A stretch of DNA of 64,000 nucleotides from Rotaria socialis (taxonomy: Eukaryota; Rotifera; Eurotatoria; Philodinida; Philodinidae). Below the pieces are notes generated by a model. That model did not search any database. It had not been told where the DNA came from and saw only the letters and a program-made list of their open reading frames with translations. Location: NCBI GenBank assembly GCA_905331475.1, contig CAJNYU010001819.1, forward strand, positions 41,990 to 105,989, read 5' to 3'. The position numbers were made by a program, and so were the translations under genes. Position 1 is the stretch's first letter; every line of letters starts with the position of its first letter. Of this stretch, positions 11,840 to 26,040 are shown in pieces.

Positions 11840-14800
11840 ATGAATCGTATCAATGAGGAAGAAGATCGTCATGCTATTGCGAAAGTATTCGTAACAGGTG
11901 AGAAAATAAAAATACTAAAGTAAACTTTTGTTTCGTGTCTGATATGTGTTGATGAATGGGTTCAATAAAAAAAAAGTGATTTGTAACACTTGTATTTACA
12001 TTAAAAATTCTCTTCTTGTTCGTCACACGATAACTTTTGCATATGTCTGCATGTGATTGAACAGATGACACAACGACCTTTACTTTAGTAGATCAATTTT
12101 CTTCTGGGCAACTGGCTCCCGAGTGTACTCGTAATAACATTTATTCAAGCAAACAGTACAGTAACAAGAACGATCGATCACAATATCAAACAATCACTCG
12201 ACCGACCTCGTTGCCACCGGCGAGACAAACTTCTTCGTTGAATGAAAACTCGGATGAAGATGTTAAACAACGTCGACGCTATGCAAGCGATTCAAATACG
12301 ATTGACGATGATACAAATGAGTTAACTCTACTTGTTACTTCATTTCTTCAATATTTACGTAATCAACTAAAATCATCGACCGACGGCGAAGCTAATGTTT
12401 ATTATCAATATCGACAGCAGGTAATACAATACAAAAAAAGAAACAGTCAAATTTTCCTTATTTATCGAATTGAGAAGTAGTAGAAGAAAGAGATTCGATT
12501 TATTTTCATCAAGGTAAAAACAGGTTTTCGTCTATTCTTTTATTCAAAAATTATTCAGTGAGACGTACTTGAAAATTTAAATCGAAATACACTTTTTTAT
12601 AACTGTTTTGTATTTGAAGAATATTGATGTTTATTCAAGCTGAACTAAAGATTTCTAATTTCTATAGAAATCATCGAAAATTGCGACTCTATCATCAATA
12701 AAAACTTCTCAAGCGATTATAATGAGTTCTCAATTATCAAATGAACATGTACTTGACACTAATGATCATATCGAAATTTTAACATTGATTAATTTGCTTG
12801 TTCTACGTGTTGAATGTTTATCGAAAGAGAAAAAATCGAAAAAACGTAAAAAACGCAAAGATGATAACCATCATCATCATCCTCCTCATCATCCAACTGT
12901 TGCTGAAGTTGATCAAAATTTAATTGAATATCTTTATTATCTTTTTAAAAAGTTTATTAACGATGAAACAAACCCGTCGAAAGATTTAACGCCACCTATT
13001 ATTGATAAAAGTAATTTTGTTAGTGTTTGTCAAACATTGGTGCGTAACGGTTGTTTTGATGTGCCATCAACAACATTGTCGACATCGCTAACTCAATCGT
13101 ATTCAGAATCAGCAAGTATCAGCGATCAAACATTAACATCGATGAGTGAATATCATCATGATGCCAATGAATTCTATGAAGAAGATTCTTTAACAGACGA
13201 CCAATTTCCGTCAATAGCATCGCCGACAAAGGAAACCTTCTTTATTGGAGACATTGGACCAGCTCAAACGGACGAAATCCTAGCAACTTATGAAGCCAGG
13301 GTGAGTTTTCACTTTCGGAGAGCTCTCCTTGCGGCTACCCTAGCACGTATATAAACAATCAAGTTTTATTTTTCACTCCTCTCAAACATATGTAAACGCT
13401 TAAAAAGCTTCTGAAGTTGTTAGCTTTGATAAATTTATACCTGCTGACGCATTTATTATTCATGTGTCCGTTTTTTTTATTATCTTATCCATCATGTGAG
13501 CTAATTGAGAAATGACAATGAACTTCTCCGCATAGTTATCCTATATACATTATTCTGCTTGTAAAGAAAATAATTATAATAGAGCAGTAAGTTTGTAGCG
13601 TGGCATTCTTTTTCTTTTTATCTTATAAAGCTAAATTCAAAAGAAAATTAATCTACAAAGAAATCAGCGCTCTACTGTGTCACGTATTAAAAACTAGTAA
13701 GAGTAATTATAGATGTAAATACTTCGATAAGGGGGAAAGAACGATATATCTTACTGTCTACAAATGAAAAATTTCCTTGTTCAAATAGATAAAAGTCGTT
13801 AATCATATTAACCACAAGGCTATTTGAAATTTATCAGATAACAAGATTAAAAAATGATGTTTTTCGTTTAATTTCAAAATTGATTGAATTTTCGAATCAG
13901 TTAAACAATTAATTAAACTATCATATTATAATTTTAAAATTCTACTGGAAATAAGTCCTTATAGGTTGTTGCGATTCCAGTCTATAAATCCTTGTAGATG
14001 TAATATGATGGGTATTTATGCGGATGTTTTTCTCATTAGTAATATCATATGTTAGTAAATTTACATGCATTGTTACAAGCAGCGACGTGAAGCTAATATG
14101 CTTTCCTAACAGCCGGAGATATTCCCATGCATATTTCTCTATGTGACAAACTCTTCAATGATCTCTTATTACTAATAAAATGTTCTTCTCTCGAGCAAGA
14201 AAGAAAACAGCAAGGTTGACAAGTCAACTTTTTAAAGGAATCTACTCGCTTGTTTGTACTACGCCCGTATTACAAAAATTCTGATACTTGAAAAGGTTTC
14301 TTACTTATCTGACTGCGAGAATTGATTTTTCTCCTTCTCTCATAAGAGCCTATTGCCTTGTAGATACGACCGTGACATTAATAGTTTTTTTTAGAATGTT
14401 AACATAGCTTTCTCCACGTATCCTACAACAATCTGATGTAAAATGGTTATGTTACCATGTAAGTCTCTACTCTACTCTTCTTAGCTACTATTTACCATAT
14501 GACAAGGATCATTAGTATTGGTCAATATGCGTTCAGCTACTTATTAGGATATCTGAGTTGACGTAACATACGATACTGCATAATAGAAACGTTGCCTCTC
14601 ATCTTCTATTAGTACATAATTTAGTCAAGTCAATTGTATTCCTAACTACTGCTCATCGCATATCCTACAGTAAGTTTTACTATCACTGGATTGTTGTCAT
14701 TTGTAATTGACTTAAAAGAAAAATGTTACGAGTATCATAGTTCAATAAATTCTTACTAATGATGGTAAATAATCTTACGATCTATTGATGAAAAGTATTC

Positions 14801-17800
14801 ACCAAGAGCACATATTCTACTAAAACCTGCCAATGAAAACTTTTCACAAACGAAATTCAACCTTGCTCGTAGACATATTCAAAATAACATCATCTTTTAA
14901 TTCAAGGATTGTAATTTTGTGTCCGTATGAAATACATCAACATAAATAGATGCTTTATTTCATGTTAAAAATTACATTATCATATTCGGTCTCACTTATA
15001 ATAAATAACGTCTAATACAATCATTTCTAAAGCCTTGAGTATAAACTAGACATAGACGATATTGGCCTTTTTCTCTCTTTTATTTTTTATACATTCGAGA
15101 ATAGTTTTCTCGTTTATCATCATTACTTTGTGACAATTATAGTGGAAGAATAACAATGAATGTGTGCACAATTTTATTCACGCCTATTTGAACATGTTAA
15201 TATGATGAGAAAAAATATTTCTCTCGTTTCTCTACTCGATGAACACAAAATATCATTCAGTTGTATTGCTTCGAATAACATAAAACATTTGTCTTGCTCT
15301 ATTTTAGTCTCTTCTACCACTCTTAGCAGTCGATGAACCATTGTTAACAACGAATGATATTTATAAATCATGTGAATCTGGATCTACACACAGTATTTAC
15401 TTATCGCCGAATTCTTCTTCAATAGATTTACCAAATATGGTGCAAGAATTTGACGAATTAAATCAACATTCTAATGTATCACTCAACGAAGGTAATAACT
15501 TTGTACTTTTCATTTAGATCAAATAGCATGAAAAGAAATTAAAAGCGATAATAACGATTTTTCTCTTTCGATAGATGGATCATCATCGAATGTCACCGTA
15601 GAATCGAAAACAATGATATCGAATGATGATATTCAATCTTCATCTAATACAAGTGATACCATTTACACAAGATTAACAAATGATGATACGAGTTCGGTAG
15701 AAACTAGTGAACAGATGGTAACTAATACTACCGATAAAATGTCTCGACGTGAAAAAAAAATGCAAGAACGTTGGTCAACATCGACAAAAACTGATAAAAA
15801 TAATGATGAACAATTGCCACCAAAAAATTTATTAGGCGTTCATTTTCCGCCTATTGCTGTGCTGAGAAAAAAATTCTCCTCGTCAACAATAACTAAACAA
15901 GAAAAGAATAAAATGGAAATCGATCCCAATTCAACAACAAAGGTTAGTAAAAGAATTAATACAATTTAAGTAAAACATGTAACATAATTTTGCTAGTCGA
16001 GCATAGGGAAATCCGTACACGAGTGTTTCTTGTTTTGTGTTGACTTAAAATATGTTAATTCACTTTCATATGTTAAATAAAACGTCTCTCAAGTCTAATA
16101 AATATATTTAGGAAATCAATCACCGAGGAATTTTAGATTAAGGCAAATGTTAGTATTGATGCGAAAACTTGTTTATCAATGCAAATCAAATTGTATTTTT
16201 ATTATGAGAAAATTTTTTTTTTCAAACCTTGAAAAATCTTTCAGGCTTCATTATCAACGCCGATAAAAAAAATCTCTAAAGCAGAAAGTTAACGATACTT
16301 TGAATTCAGTGCATTTAGATTTTTATCTTCGTTATTTTTTTTTATCTCCTTCTCCGATCATTACGTTCAAAATTCAGTGAACGAATGAAAGCATAACTAA
16401 TTGAACTGTTTCGGTCAGTATCCATTCTAAATAACTATGACTAATAGATTATTTTCATTAGAAATCCTTGAGAGTCGATCAATTTTCTAAATACAATAAA
16501 ATCTTCGTTTCCTTGGCCGACTCGTCAGTGACACGCCGCTAACTGTTTGCTTGTCCCACGCATTGATACAAGTTTTCTTTTCTCTTTTCATGCGATGATA
16601 TATATCATACTGCAAAGCTCGTTTGTATAGGCAGCTGTATTTCTTTTCATTTATTATTTATAGGAGATTAACACATTGGCCATGACAGCAACCACGAAAC
16701 AAACGAATATTGATCAAGTAGTCGAACCCCTCTCAAAAGGTAAAATAGCAAGAGTGAGAGAAAAACTCGAAGAAAAATATTTTCTTTTTGTTTATTCATA
16801 TGCAACAAAAACAAAGAAAAATTATAATTTTCACTATTGTTAATCATTATTCCATTAGAAAAAGAACATACCTACACATACAAACACACATAAAGATGTG
16901 TACATGTACACAGAGAAAAAACTTGCAAGGCCAAAATAGAAAAAAAAATCCTTTTCATGTTGCCTATCCTATATACGCTTGATTTCTTTTTTTTCCTTTA
17001 CCTCTGTTTGTCAATTGATTGATCACTATCAATCTCGTTTATTAAACATGGTCAAGGATTGAACCTCCTACTAAATTTATATATCAAAGAAGAAAATTTC
17101 TTCTTCTTGCCTTCGAATGATGTTTAGTATTTCTATTTAGATCTATCATCGTTGATAAGTAAGAATGCCGATAAAAACAACGATGATGGACAACTACCGG
17201 AATTTATTTGTTTATCGGAAGAAGAAATTGTAATGGGAAAGAAACAAGGTTCATTATTATCCTACGTTGATTATCAAACGGCAGCAACAATAGAAAATAT
17301 TCATAATCATTTAGCTGACAATCAACACACGAATAGTAATCAATACAATTCGACAATAATAATCAATCCAGTGGAATCTACCGCATTTTCTTCTTCCCCT
17401 TCAATATCAATATTGCCTTCTTCTTTAACATTAACTGCGAATGAGAGCAAGACCAACGAATATTTACTAAAAGAAAAAGAAGAAGAAGAAGAAGAAGAAA
17501 AGGAAGAACAACAACATGGTGGCGACGACTATAACGTCGAGGAAGAGAAAAAGAACAACAGTAGCTTCGTACATGACTATCACGCGTCGGGAATAATATC
17601 AAGAAACGACGAGCTAAGACAAATGGTCTTATTACAGCAAGAGAACGAAGAGAAAGAAGAGAAAGAAGAAGAAGAAAAAGAGGAAAGAGAACGACCGTCA
17701 TCCCCATTACCGACACTAGAGCAATTCAACAAACAGCGGATAGAAGATGAGTCGCCGATACAATCGCTATCAAACAATTTAAATAAAATGGCAACAGCTA

Positions 17801-19685
17801 ATATCGGTCAACATGAAGAGCAATATAAAAAAGTTGAAATCGAAGAAATACCAGACGACGAAGAAGCCATATTAAAAGAAAATATTGATTCAATTGAGCC
17901 GACTGATTTTATTCTAACCGATGATGAACCAAAACAACGACGACAACCTTCACCACAATCAACAATAACAACAATCCTTTCTACTGATGAACCAATACAA
18001 TTAGACAATGTTTTATCATGTTATAAAAAAGCGATATCGAAAATTGTCGATACACCGGATGATTCATTAGATCTCTCGAATAAGTTATCATCATCATCAG
18101 CAGCAGCAGCAGCTACAGCTCAATTATCGGCCGACGATCCTATTGCTTTACGTGCTATAAAACGTTTCGAAGAACGTATGAATGCTGCTGTACCGAAACC
18201 GAAAAAAGAAGATACAAGTCTAGCAGCTAAAGGCAAATCATCATGGTCGGGATCACTTTCATCAACGAGAAAATCACTTGAAAATCTATTTAAAAATGCC
18301 GAACAACAATTACATCCAGATTCGATTCAAGTTGATACTGAATCAACACAAGTTCCATCATCGGTACCATCTGATAGTTATATTCGACCGCGTAAAGTAT
18401 TTGATGATAGTAATTTTAATTACGGTACAACACTCGATCTACTTGATACAACACGTTCAACGATTCATAAGACTACCAACGATGATAAGACGACTAATCA
18501 GGATGATCAAAAAGTCGAAGAAGAAGAAGAACAACAACAGCAGTCATCATCAGCTATCGTAGCAAATGATGACAAACGAGGTGAGTGAACAATAAACAGC
18601 TGCATGCGTCGATTTTTCTTTTAGTCTGTTGGGCAAGTATCAATTACACTGTCAAATTGACGGGGAAGCGATAACACAAACAATAGTATACCTAATCGTT
18701 CGAATGGCTTTCCTATTGTTTTTTGTCCTATACGAGAATGTTGATTAGAGGGGCCTACTACAAGCACATTTTTTGACTACATCAACACAAAAATTTGTTG
18801 AATGTCAAAGAGAAAAAGAGCACAATAACATAAAAGATATAAATCTATATATGTACAACATGAAAGAGAAGAAAAGAAACTTGAATACGCATATCAGAGA
18901 AAGTCTTCTTTTTCTCTTTTTGTTGTTGTGTTCAAACATCTCTCAATATTTCAAGTTTGTTGATATCTGATGAAATCAAATCAGTTGAAAATGAAGTTCG
19001 TTTCGCAAAAGAAAGAAAGAACAAGCATGAGAAATATAAAGAGCTTAATACAACAGAAAAAGTTCATATTTGTTTTGTGCGATGTTTGCTTCTTTTTATC
19101 ACCGCATCTGCAGCAATCAAATATTTCCCTTCTTACGAATAGAAAAGAAGAAAAAGGTAAAAACTTTAGAGAGCTACATCACATAGAAGATGAAAATAAT
19201 CAATATAGGACACGAACGAATTAAATGAGCCTTGTTCTCTTGTGTGATTATCGTTTGGTAAAGTTGTAAAAGGTTATTGCTTCAAGGCTGTTTATTTTAG
19301 TCACGTATATATCGAGTTAGTGGGCAGCAGATTTTTCTTTTTATTGTCTGTTTTATTATTCTAGTTGCTGATAACAACGATATTGTTAACTTTAAAGATC
19401 AACGAGAAAGTGGCGACGAACAACAACAACAGTCAGTCGATGATACAATAATGACAAGTGAAAGTGATCTTGGACGTACAAACGAAAGTTTAACGTCAAT
19501 AATTGCTCCGACGTCAACTGACAGTTCAATATTAATAGCGCCATCAACTACAGTTGTCGCGCAAACTCTGCCAACGGAAGAAAATGTAATCAGACCATAT
19601 GGCTTTCAATTGGAGACTCGTCGTCGTTTAAATACTATTGAACGTATTCGTGAACGTCGTCAAAGTCGAGAACATGTCGATCAAG

Positions 19686-19723
<38 letters not shown>

Positions 19724-21271
19724 AAGCTTGAAAATGAATATACGATTAAACCAGAAGAAGTAGTAGATCCTATTGTTCGTCGTGCACTTGAACGTTTCGA
19801 TGAGAGAAGTCGTAAATTGACTCAAACAAAATCAATGAATTACGATGATATTCAAGATCCGATTACACGACGTGCATTAATGCGTCTTGAATCAAATTTA
19901 AAACGAACAATACCACCGACCACAAATGATCCCAATGAAAATTGCTACACAGAAAATTATACGCTTGGCTCGTTACAACCTGCTCCTACCGATCGTCTAT
20001 CACGTTATGCAAGTTCATCACAATCGCCAATATCAAATAATCGAACGAAATATATTTCTGTACATCAACGTTATTGTACACCATCATCAAATGAAATGTC
20101 CGATTTATCTGCAACAAATAATCTTATATCATCGAACGAATTCGATATACCTACAATGCGTGTGCCAGCACAGCCGGTTTATGTTACATCAAACAATCAG
20201 CAACAGCCAACGGGCTTCCGTCAACGATCACGTTCAGAAGATATGCTTTCATCACGAGATTTACAAATCTGTCAAACAACAAATCTCGATGATATTGACA
20301 CATCTTCACAATTGCAACGTAATCATTCATCGAAAGAAATCGCACTGAATGAAAATAAATTACGTTTGCCAAATACATTAATTAAAGCTCTCGAACCGAA
20401 TTTCACTCGTACAAACGAATCGTCGGTTAGTTATGCTACACCAACACAAACCTATGCCGCCTACAGCTGTGAATATACACGTCCACGTCGAAATCCTCTT
20501 GTAACGGTGCCATCCGAACCTGCGAAAGCATTAAAAAATGAACCCAATCAAATAGCATCCCTTCAACAGGAACAATGTGAAATTCAACGCCCCGTAGCAT
20601 ATCGACCGTCGATTGAAACTCAATCTTCATCGGCATTTGCACCTGTTCATTCTTCTATACCATCAACAACAAATAGCTACTATGGTCAACAACCATTACC
20701 TACTCCGTCGTACAATTCAACATACACACCGAGTAATCTTAACCAAACAACCTATTCGGATGATCCAATGTAAGTATAAACAAACAGATTTTGTTTTTGT
20801 ATTATTATTAATCATTATCATTCTAGTGTTCGTCGAGCACTTGAGCGATTTAATTCACAAATTCAAAATAGTCTCAAGTCAACAGCCCAATATCAACCAA
20901 CAAATAGTTATCTGACACGTTCAGGAACATTTCAGGATAACTATTTTAACTCTAATCAACCGGCATTAATGACAACCAGTACGAGTAGCAATGGCAGTGC
21001 AGGAGGAGGTTACCAATCAATTATTGGACGTCGTCGACTTACACGTTATGATGAACCGAATCAGCTGTTGGATAATCCAAGTGTTGGTGATGCTTATTCA
21101 TCGCCAATATTTGCTAATCCACAAAACACATATTTAACAAACAATCACTATATGAATATGGGTGATCAACCTCCAGTCGTTCCACCACGTTTACGTCGAC
21201 CCGCATATCAAAATGAAGATATAAATGATAACTATCGACGTCATTCAATCGATGAGTATTTGGCAGAAAAT

Positions 21272-21302
<31 letters not shown>

Positions 21303-23710
21303 GTAGTCAAACGCTTCCTCGCGATCCATTTATTCATTATGCATATCCAGCAACAATAACAAACGCAACTAGTTTCCGACCAATCAATACAGATTATAAT
21401 CAACAATGCGATCCATCTAACCAACTATTGCAAGAACAAAATGATCTACGTCATCGAACACAATCAACATCGAGTACGAATTCATCTGAAAGCTTCAAAC
21501 AACAGCAACAACAGAGAGTAGCAAGGCCAAACAATATTCGCACACAAATAAATAATCAATCAAGATTACCTCCATCATCTGCATCTACTCGAACAAACAT
21601 ACAACAAAATGACCGTCGAACAAATGAAAGAATACCATCAAATAAATTTTCACCGGTTAATCCCCAATCACCCCAAGGTATGATAAGATTCACTTGCATA
21701 GTTACTAGTCGTTTTAAGTTCTTATTTGTCTAAATAAAGACAACTATTCTTATCTACTATGTTACATCAAACAACATTGTTCTGTCAGTAAGAAGATAAT
21801 GTCAAGAATGTTATTTTTGCTAACATTGTTAGACCACGTGCGACAATCAATCAAAAACTCTCCGGGTTCCATTAGTTCGAATTGTTGTTTTCAATTTGTT
21901 ATAAGACCAAAAGTTTATTTAGGCCCTGCCTATTAGAGAAAAATATTGTTTATATGAATATCTCTCTGTTCGCTAGTTGATTCAAGATGTAGGACCCGAA
22001 TTTTTTTACTCCCCGGGATAAGTTTCAGTCCAAAATTCCATCGATAGACATTTTCATTGTCGTTGTTACTTTCCGCTGAATTGTTTAATGATGATGACGA
22101 TCTAGAAGTCTGCTTTTATGCTTGCTGAGACAAACTAATTACTCAGCGTGCTTTCAGTTGAATAACTCAATTCTACTTCGTTACTATTCGAAGGCCTACT
22201 GTCTAGACGTATAACAATGAAGCTAATAAATAGCAATAATCAACACACTTGTACGAATCACTAATAATTCACAAAGAAAACATTGAAAATAGCATCTGGC
22301 GTGAAAGCCGGGGTGCGACATATTTAATTTTCACCTATTCAAATATAACAGATCTAGTTTTGTTCCACTGATAGACAATATTTTATTTTCTAGGTCTAAC
22401 TTCTCCTAGCAATGGAAATGTACCAAACGATTCTGTCTTTCATCGTCTTGCCTATACTGGTACAAAAGCATCGTTATCGAAAACCAGTTCGAATTCTTGT
22501 TCGAATTTAATAAACAAAAACCTACCACAAACTCCAACAACTCAATTGAAAACATGTGAAATTGATTTCGATGATTCAATGAGTTCATCAACAGCGACTG
22601 ATAATAATGAGAATAATCATGAGCAAATTTCTGGATTAGAAAATAAATATCCACGTTCAAAATCTGTCGATGGTCGAGCTCGATTGAAAATAATTCAAGC
22701 TCGCGCTAATAATCTTCATCATACAAGTATCGACAACGATGAGAATAGTAATTCCATGCACGATGAATCAGGAAAACAAATACCATCATCAAGATTTTCT
22801 CAAGTCAATGGTCGTCGTGACGTACCTTCAGCATCACGTGTACCAGTAACACCGCCGACTATTCACCGAACAACGTCAGGAAAACGTCCACCTTCAAGAA
22901 ATAATTTACCCTATCAAAAAGCTACAAATGGATTTCGAACTCAAGGTTCAAATGGAAATTTAATGGACTCATACAATCAACAACAAGATATTGAAAACGA
23001 TGCAAATATGTCATATAGTACCGATAATTATCAAATAAAACCTGTTACTGATAATCGAATGCGTACAACAATACCTGTTCAACATTATGGAACGAACAAT
23101 ATTCAAACATCATCATCTACTTCAGCTGTTAATAATCACACTTCTCGATCAAAACCGCCAGTATCAATTCCCATTAGTTTCGATAGAAGAGATTCGAACT
23201 CATCAAGCACAGACCTGAACAGGTTAGAAAATGATTTAACTTTCAATGAATGAGCGAGATTCTTATACCGATCAAAGATTCATTTTGATTGTCATACAGT
23301 GCGAAATTATTTTCTTTACTGGCAATGTATCTATTTTTTTTAGATCGGCGAGACGTTTGGATGATAGCCGCTTTGTTTCTCCAACTGGTCAACGCCGCAA
23401 TATTCCCGTTTCTGTTTTTGCACCGGCTAAAATTGACAATAAACGTCCGGCACCTGCACCACCAACACCCAGCAGTGAATCTCATAATCAAATACCTTAT
23501 TCACCTCGTTCGTTAGCAACCGATAATGGTTCTTCGACGAAACTCAACGAAAATTTCATGAATAAGAAATCGCCATCAAGCGATTCAGGTGCCAGAACTC
23601 CAACAGGCATGACTACGAATGAATTTTCTCTTGTAACTGATAAACTCGACACCAGCAAAAAGATGAACGTATTTGAACGACTCTTTCGTGGCAACAAGAA
23701 GAAAAATTAA
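11840..23710 (+). CDS. Giant low-complexity protein with DPIxxRA repeats (2188 aa)
   Basis: Eleven exons: 11840-11897, 12065-12420, 12668-13300, 15308-15491, 15575-15942, 16664-16739, 17141-18580, 19365-20769, 20827-21677, 22394-23222, 23344-23710. All junctions are GT-AG with matching phases, and the total is 6567 nt. I do not recognise the family. Visible features are: a leucine-rich helix near residue 105 and another after it (ILTLINLLVLRVE); a Lys/Arg cluster KKSKKRKKRK followed by a His/Pro stretch; two Glu/Lys-rich coils in exon 7; Ala, Gln and Asn runs (from CAG/CAA and AAT repeats); and four copies of DPI-x-x-RA-x-x-R-[FL]-E/D/N near residues 891, 1173, 1203 and 1505, the last spanning an intron. 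A basic end ERLFRGNKKKN closes the protein. No signal or membrane segment is seen. A scaffold or cytoskeletal/centrosomal role is possible but only a guess. The true start could lie further upstream. Confidence 0.8.
16245..16292 (+). other. Possible alternative terminal exon with stop
   Basis: Inside intron 5 of the giant gene, a TTTCAG acceptor (ending 16244) opens in the correct phase 0, reads 15 codons (ASLSTPIKKISKAES) and stops with TAA at 16290-16292. Used as a last exon, it would give a protein of about 548 residues lacking all DPIxxRA repeats. It could equally be chance. Confidence 0.3.
19688..19725 (+). repeat. CAG/CAA microsatellite coding for polyglutamine
   Basis: An in-frame run of CAA/CAG codons in exon 8 of the giant gene encodes about 12 glutamines. 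A similar AAT run at about 21277-21302 encodes asparagines in exon 9. Confidence 0.9.
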
Positions 23711-24976
23711 TTCAATTCGAATGTAGATATTCCCATTAGAAAGCACAACAACAACAACAACAACAACTACGATCCGTCGGCGAGAATGACTCATAATTAT
23801 TTAACTTAGAGCGTTTTCATTATTTTTTACCGGTTGGAAAAACGAAATTTTCAATAGCAAACGAACAATATTTATTCAACAACAAAATAATCTGTTTGTT
23901 TTTCGTTTCTTTTTTACTCAACAAACAGTGTTGATGTTCTCATATTGCTTACATACTCTCTCTCTCTCTCTTCGCGTTAATGTCGAAGTTACTCTGTTTT
24001 TCTCACGCTCTCGTTTCTTTGTGTTATTTTTGTATGTTGATCAAATGATAATCATCTTTTGCCTGGAACTTAGATTAAATAATAATACGGATGGTCAAGA
24101 TAGTGCTTCATTATGCTAACCATTTGTTTTTCTTTAAAATATATAGATTTCAAATTAAAATGTTTTTAGCAAAGGCTTCTGTTTACACTTTCCCATAGAC
24201 ATGATACCATTGAAAAGAATGGAAACATTATCTTTTTGAGTTCGTTCCAACTTTTCCCCTGAAAATCATGAACGTGCCTTGATGAGATCATCTTATTAAA
24301 ATATGTCATGGGGTCCAGTGCTTGACATGATAATCTATGAATTAATAAATAGGATAAGAGATAAGATTGTCAAGAACTCAGTTGTCGAAGTGCATGACAA
24401 GAATCCTATATTTTTGAGTAAAAAACATGTACTCGAATTTCTCATTCTACTGTTTAGTTGACACATCGATTTCTAAAATAAACGTTCAAGGAAGCTTAGT
24501 AAATAAAAGCATTCCTGACTTATAGCTCGGCAGTTCTTCGTAACCTCGGTCAAAAGTGATGGATTAGAATTATAGCAACATACTATGGCCTTGTAATTCG
24601 AACTTAATTCACTAATGTTTTTTTTAATGAAAACAGGATTAGCATATTTTTAAATACGTATGAATGTTATTCCGTATGGCCTTTGCTATAGATAGCGGTA
24701 GAGATTGCTATCAAATAGTCAACATGACAAAAATGCAAAAAATTTTGTTTTTCTTCCATATGATTATTAAATCAAAATCCATCAGTTGTATTGTTTTGCA
24801 CTATTTTCATAGAGAACTGCAAAAATGTCGACCATTATTCCACCACTTGTTTTTTGTTGACTGAACAATAAATAAAGTGTTATCGTTATTTCATCATGAC
24901 GTGAAATATCATCAACTTTTTTATATAAAATATTGTAAAACATTTCTTTGGAGGACCTTCAATATTTCATTTTCAG
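23711..24976. other. Intergenic region, nothing recognised
   Basis: AT-rich, with a short (CAA)n at about 23747-23767 just after the giant gene's stop and a (TC)n run at about 23958-23972. A TTTTCAG acceptor-like site ends at 24976, directly before the next start codon. Confidence 0.5.
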
Positions 24977-26040
24977 ATGACTCACAGTAAACGTAAATCG
25001 GACGTTAGCGAATATACACTAGATGAAGTTGAACTACCAAGCGAAAAACGCTCAAAAGTTGAATTGAATACGAATGACTTGCTGCTTTTAAACGACGCAC
25101 ATTGCATTGAAACTGACTATCAAACTGTCTTTGAAACAATTGCTGATAAATTAATTAATTCTTATGAATTGGTTCTCAATGCAAAACACATTTTTCGTTT
25201 ATCTGAAATCGAATTTTATTTTTATCATCAAACTCGTCATCCCGATACATTTGCTCATCGGCATCCCGAGCAACAACGCTATTCAAATTGGTATTTCCAT
25301 CGGCAGGGCACTTCATCAACAGCTAGTTACAAAGCTGGAACTTATAAGTAAAATAAACAAAACCTTTTCTTTTTATTTAAAACGAATATTTTTCTTCCTG
25401 TAGAGGTGTAGACATAACATTTGGTTCGTCCAATGATTCATCCTACGGTGGTATTCTTATTCGATCAATAGAAAATAAACAAACCGGTCAAATATACGAA
25501 GGAAGTTGTTTAGTGGTTGATGCTATATTGAATTTATGTGATTGTAAAGCAATAAAAGAGCTTGTTGAAACAAAATTAAATAAAAATCTGCGTGTTTTTA
25601 ATGAAAAATCAACTATGTATTTACGTTCGATTCAAACAGCAACAGCAGCCATTCAAAAAATTCTTGCATCACCACGTGTTGGTTTAACATTGAAAGTGCC
25701 GTCGGTTGATCGAGAACGATTTTTATTTCGTTCGTATCGCTTTACGCCACAAAATTATTATCCGTCGAAAATGAAAATGATGATTGTATTAGTATTGGCG
25801 GGAGAAAAATATTTTCATGACAAACAAGGAACATTGACTAGTCACGCTAATTATCTATCTGATAAAACAAATAGTCGTTTATCAACGGTGAAGAGCAATT
25901 TAAATGATTTGCAAAACGGTTACGATACAGATACATCTAAGAAGTCATCACCATTAGTTGATTATTATAAAAAGAATTTGTCAGCATCAGATTTAGCTAG
26001 AGCTTACGGAATATGGCTTCGACAATATCGATCAACATGA
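24977..26040 (+). CDS. Conserved-looking protein of unknown function (335 aa)
   Basis: Two exons, 24977-25347 and 25404-26040; the split codon AA|A closes the phase. The start ATG directly follows TTTTCAG. The N-terminus has a basic stretch (SKRKSD, SEKRSK) that could be a nuclear signal. The core reads FYFYHQTRHPDTFAHRHPEQ, then NWYFHR, then AGTYKGVDITFGS and GGILIRSIEN, followed by a Gly/Val segment (EGSCLVVDAIL). This dense set of H, Y and G motifs looks like an enzyme core. I recall similar wording in uncharacterised fungal/protist proteins, and the GGILIRSIE segment loosely resembles the VLIRA[IL]EP strand of alkyladenine DNA glycosylase, but this is a weak inference. The C-terminus has a Lys/Ser-rich linker and ends in a short helix. 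No signal peptide or membrane segment is seen. Confidence 0.78.

Noticed and set aside
17378..17777. Minus-strand open frames opposite the Glu-rich exon of the giant gene
   Set aside because: Antisense shadow of GAA-rich coding sequence.
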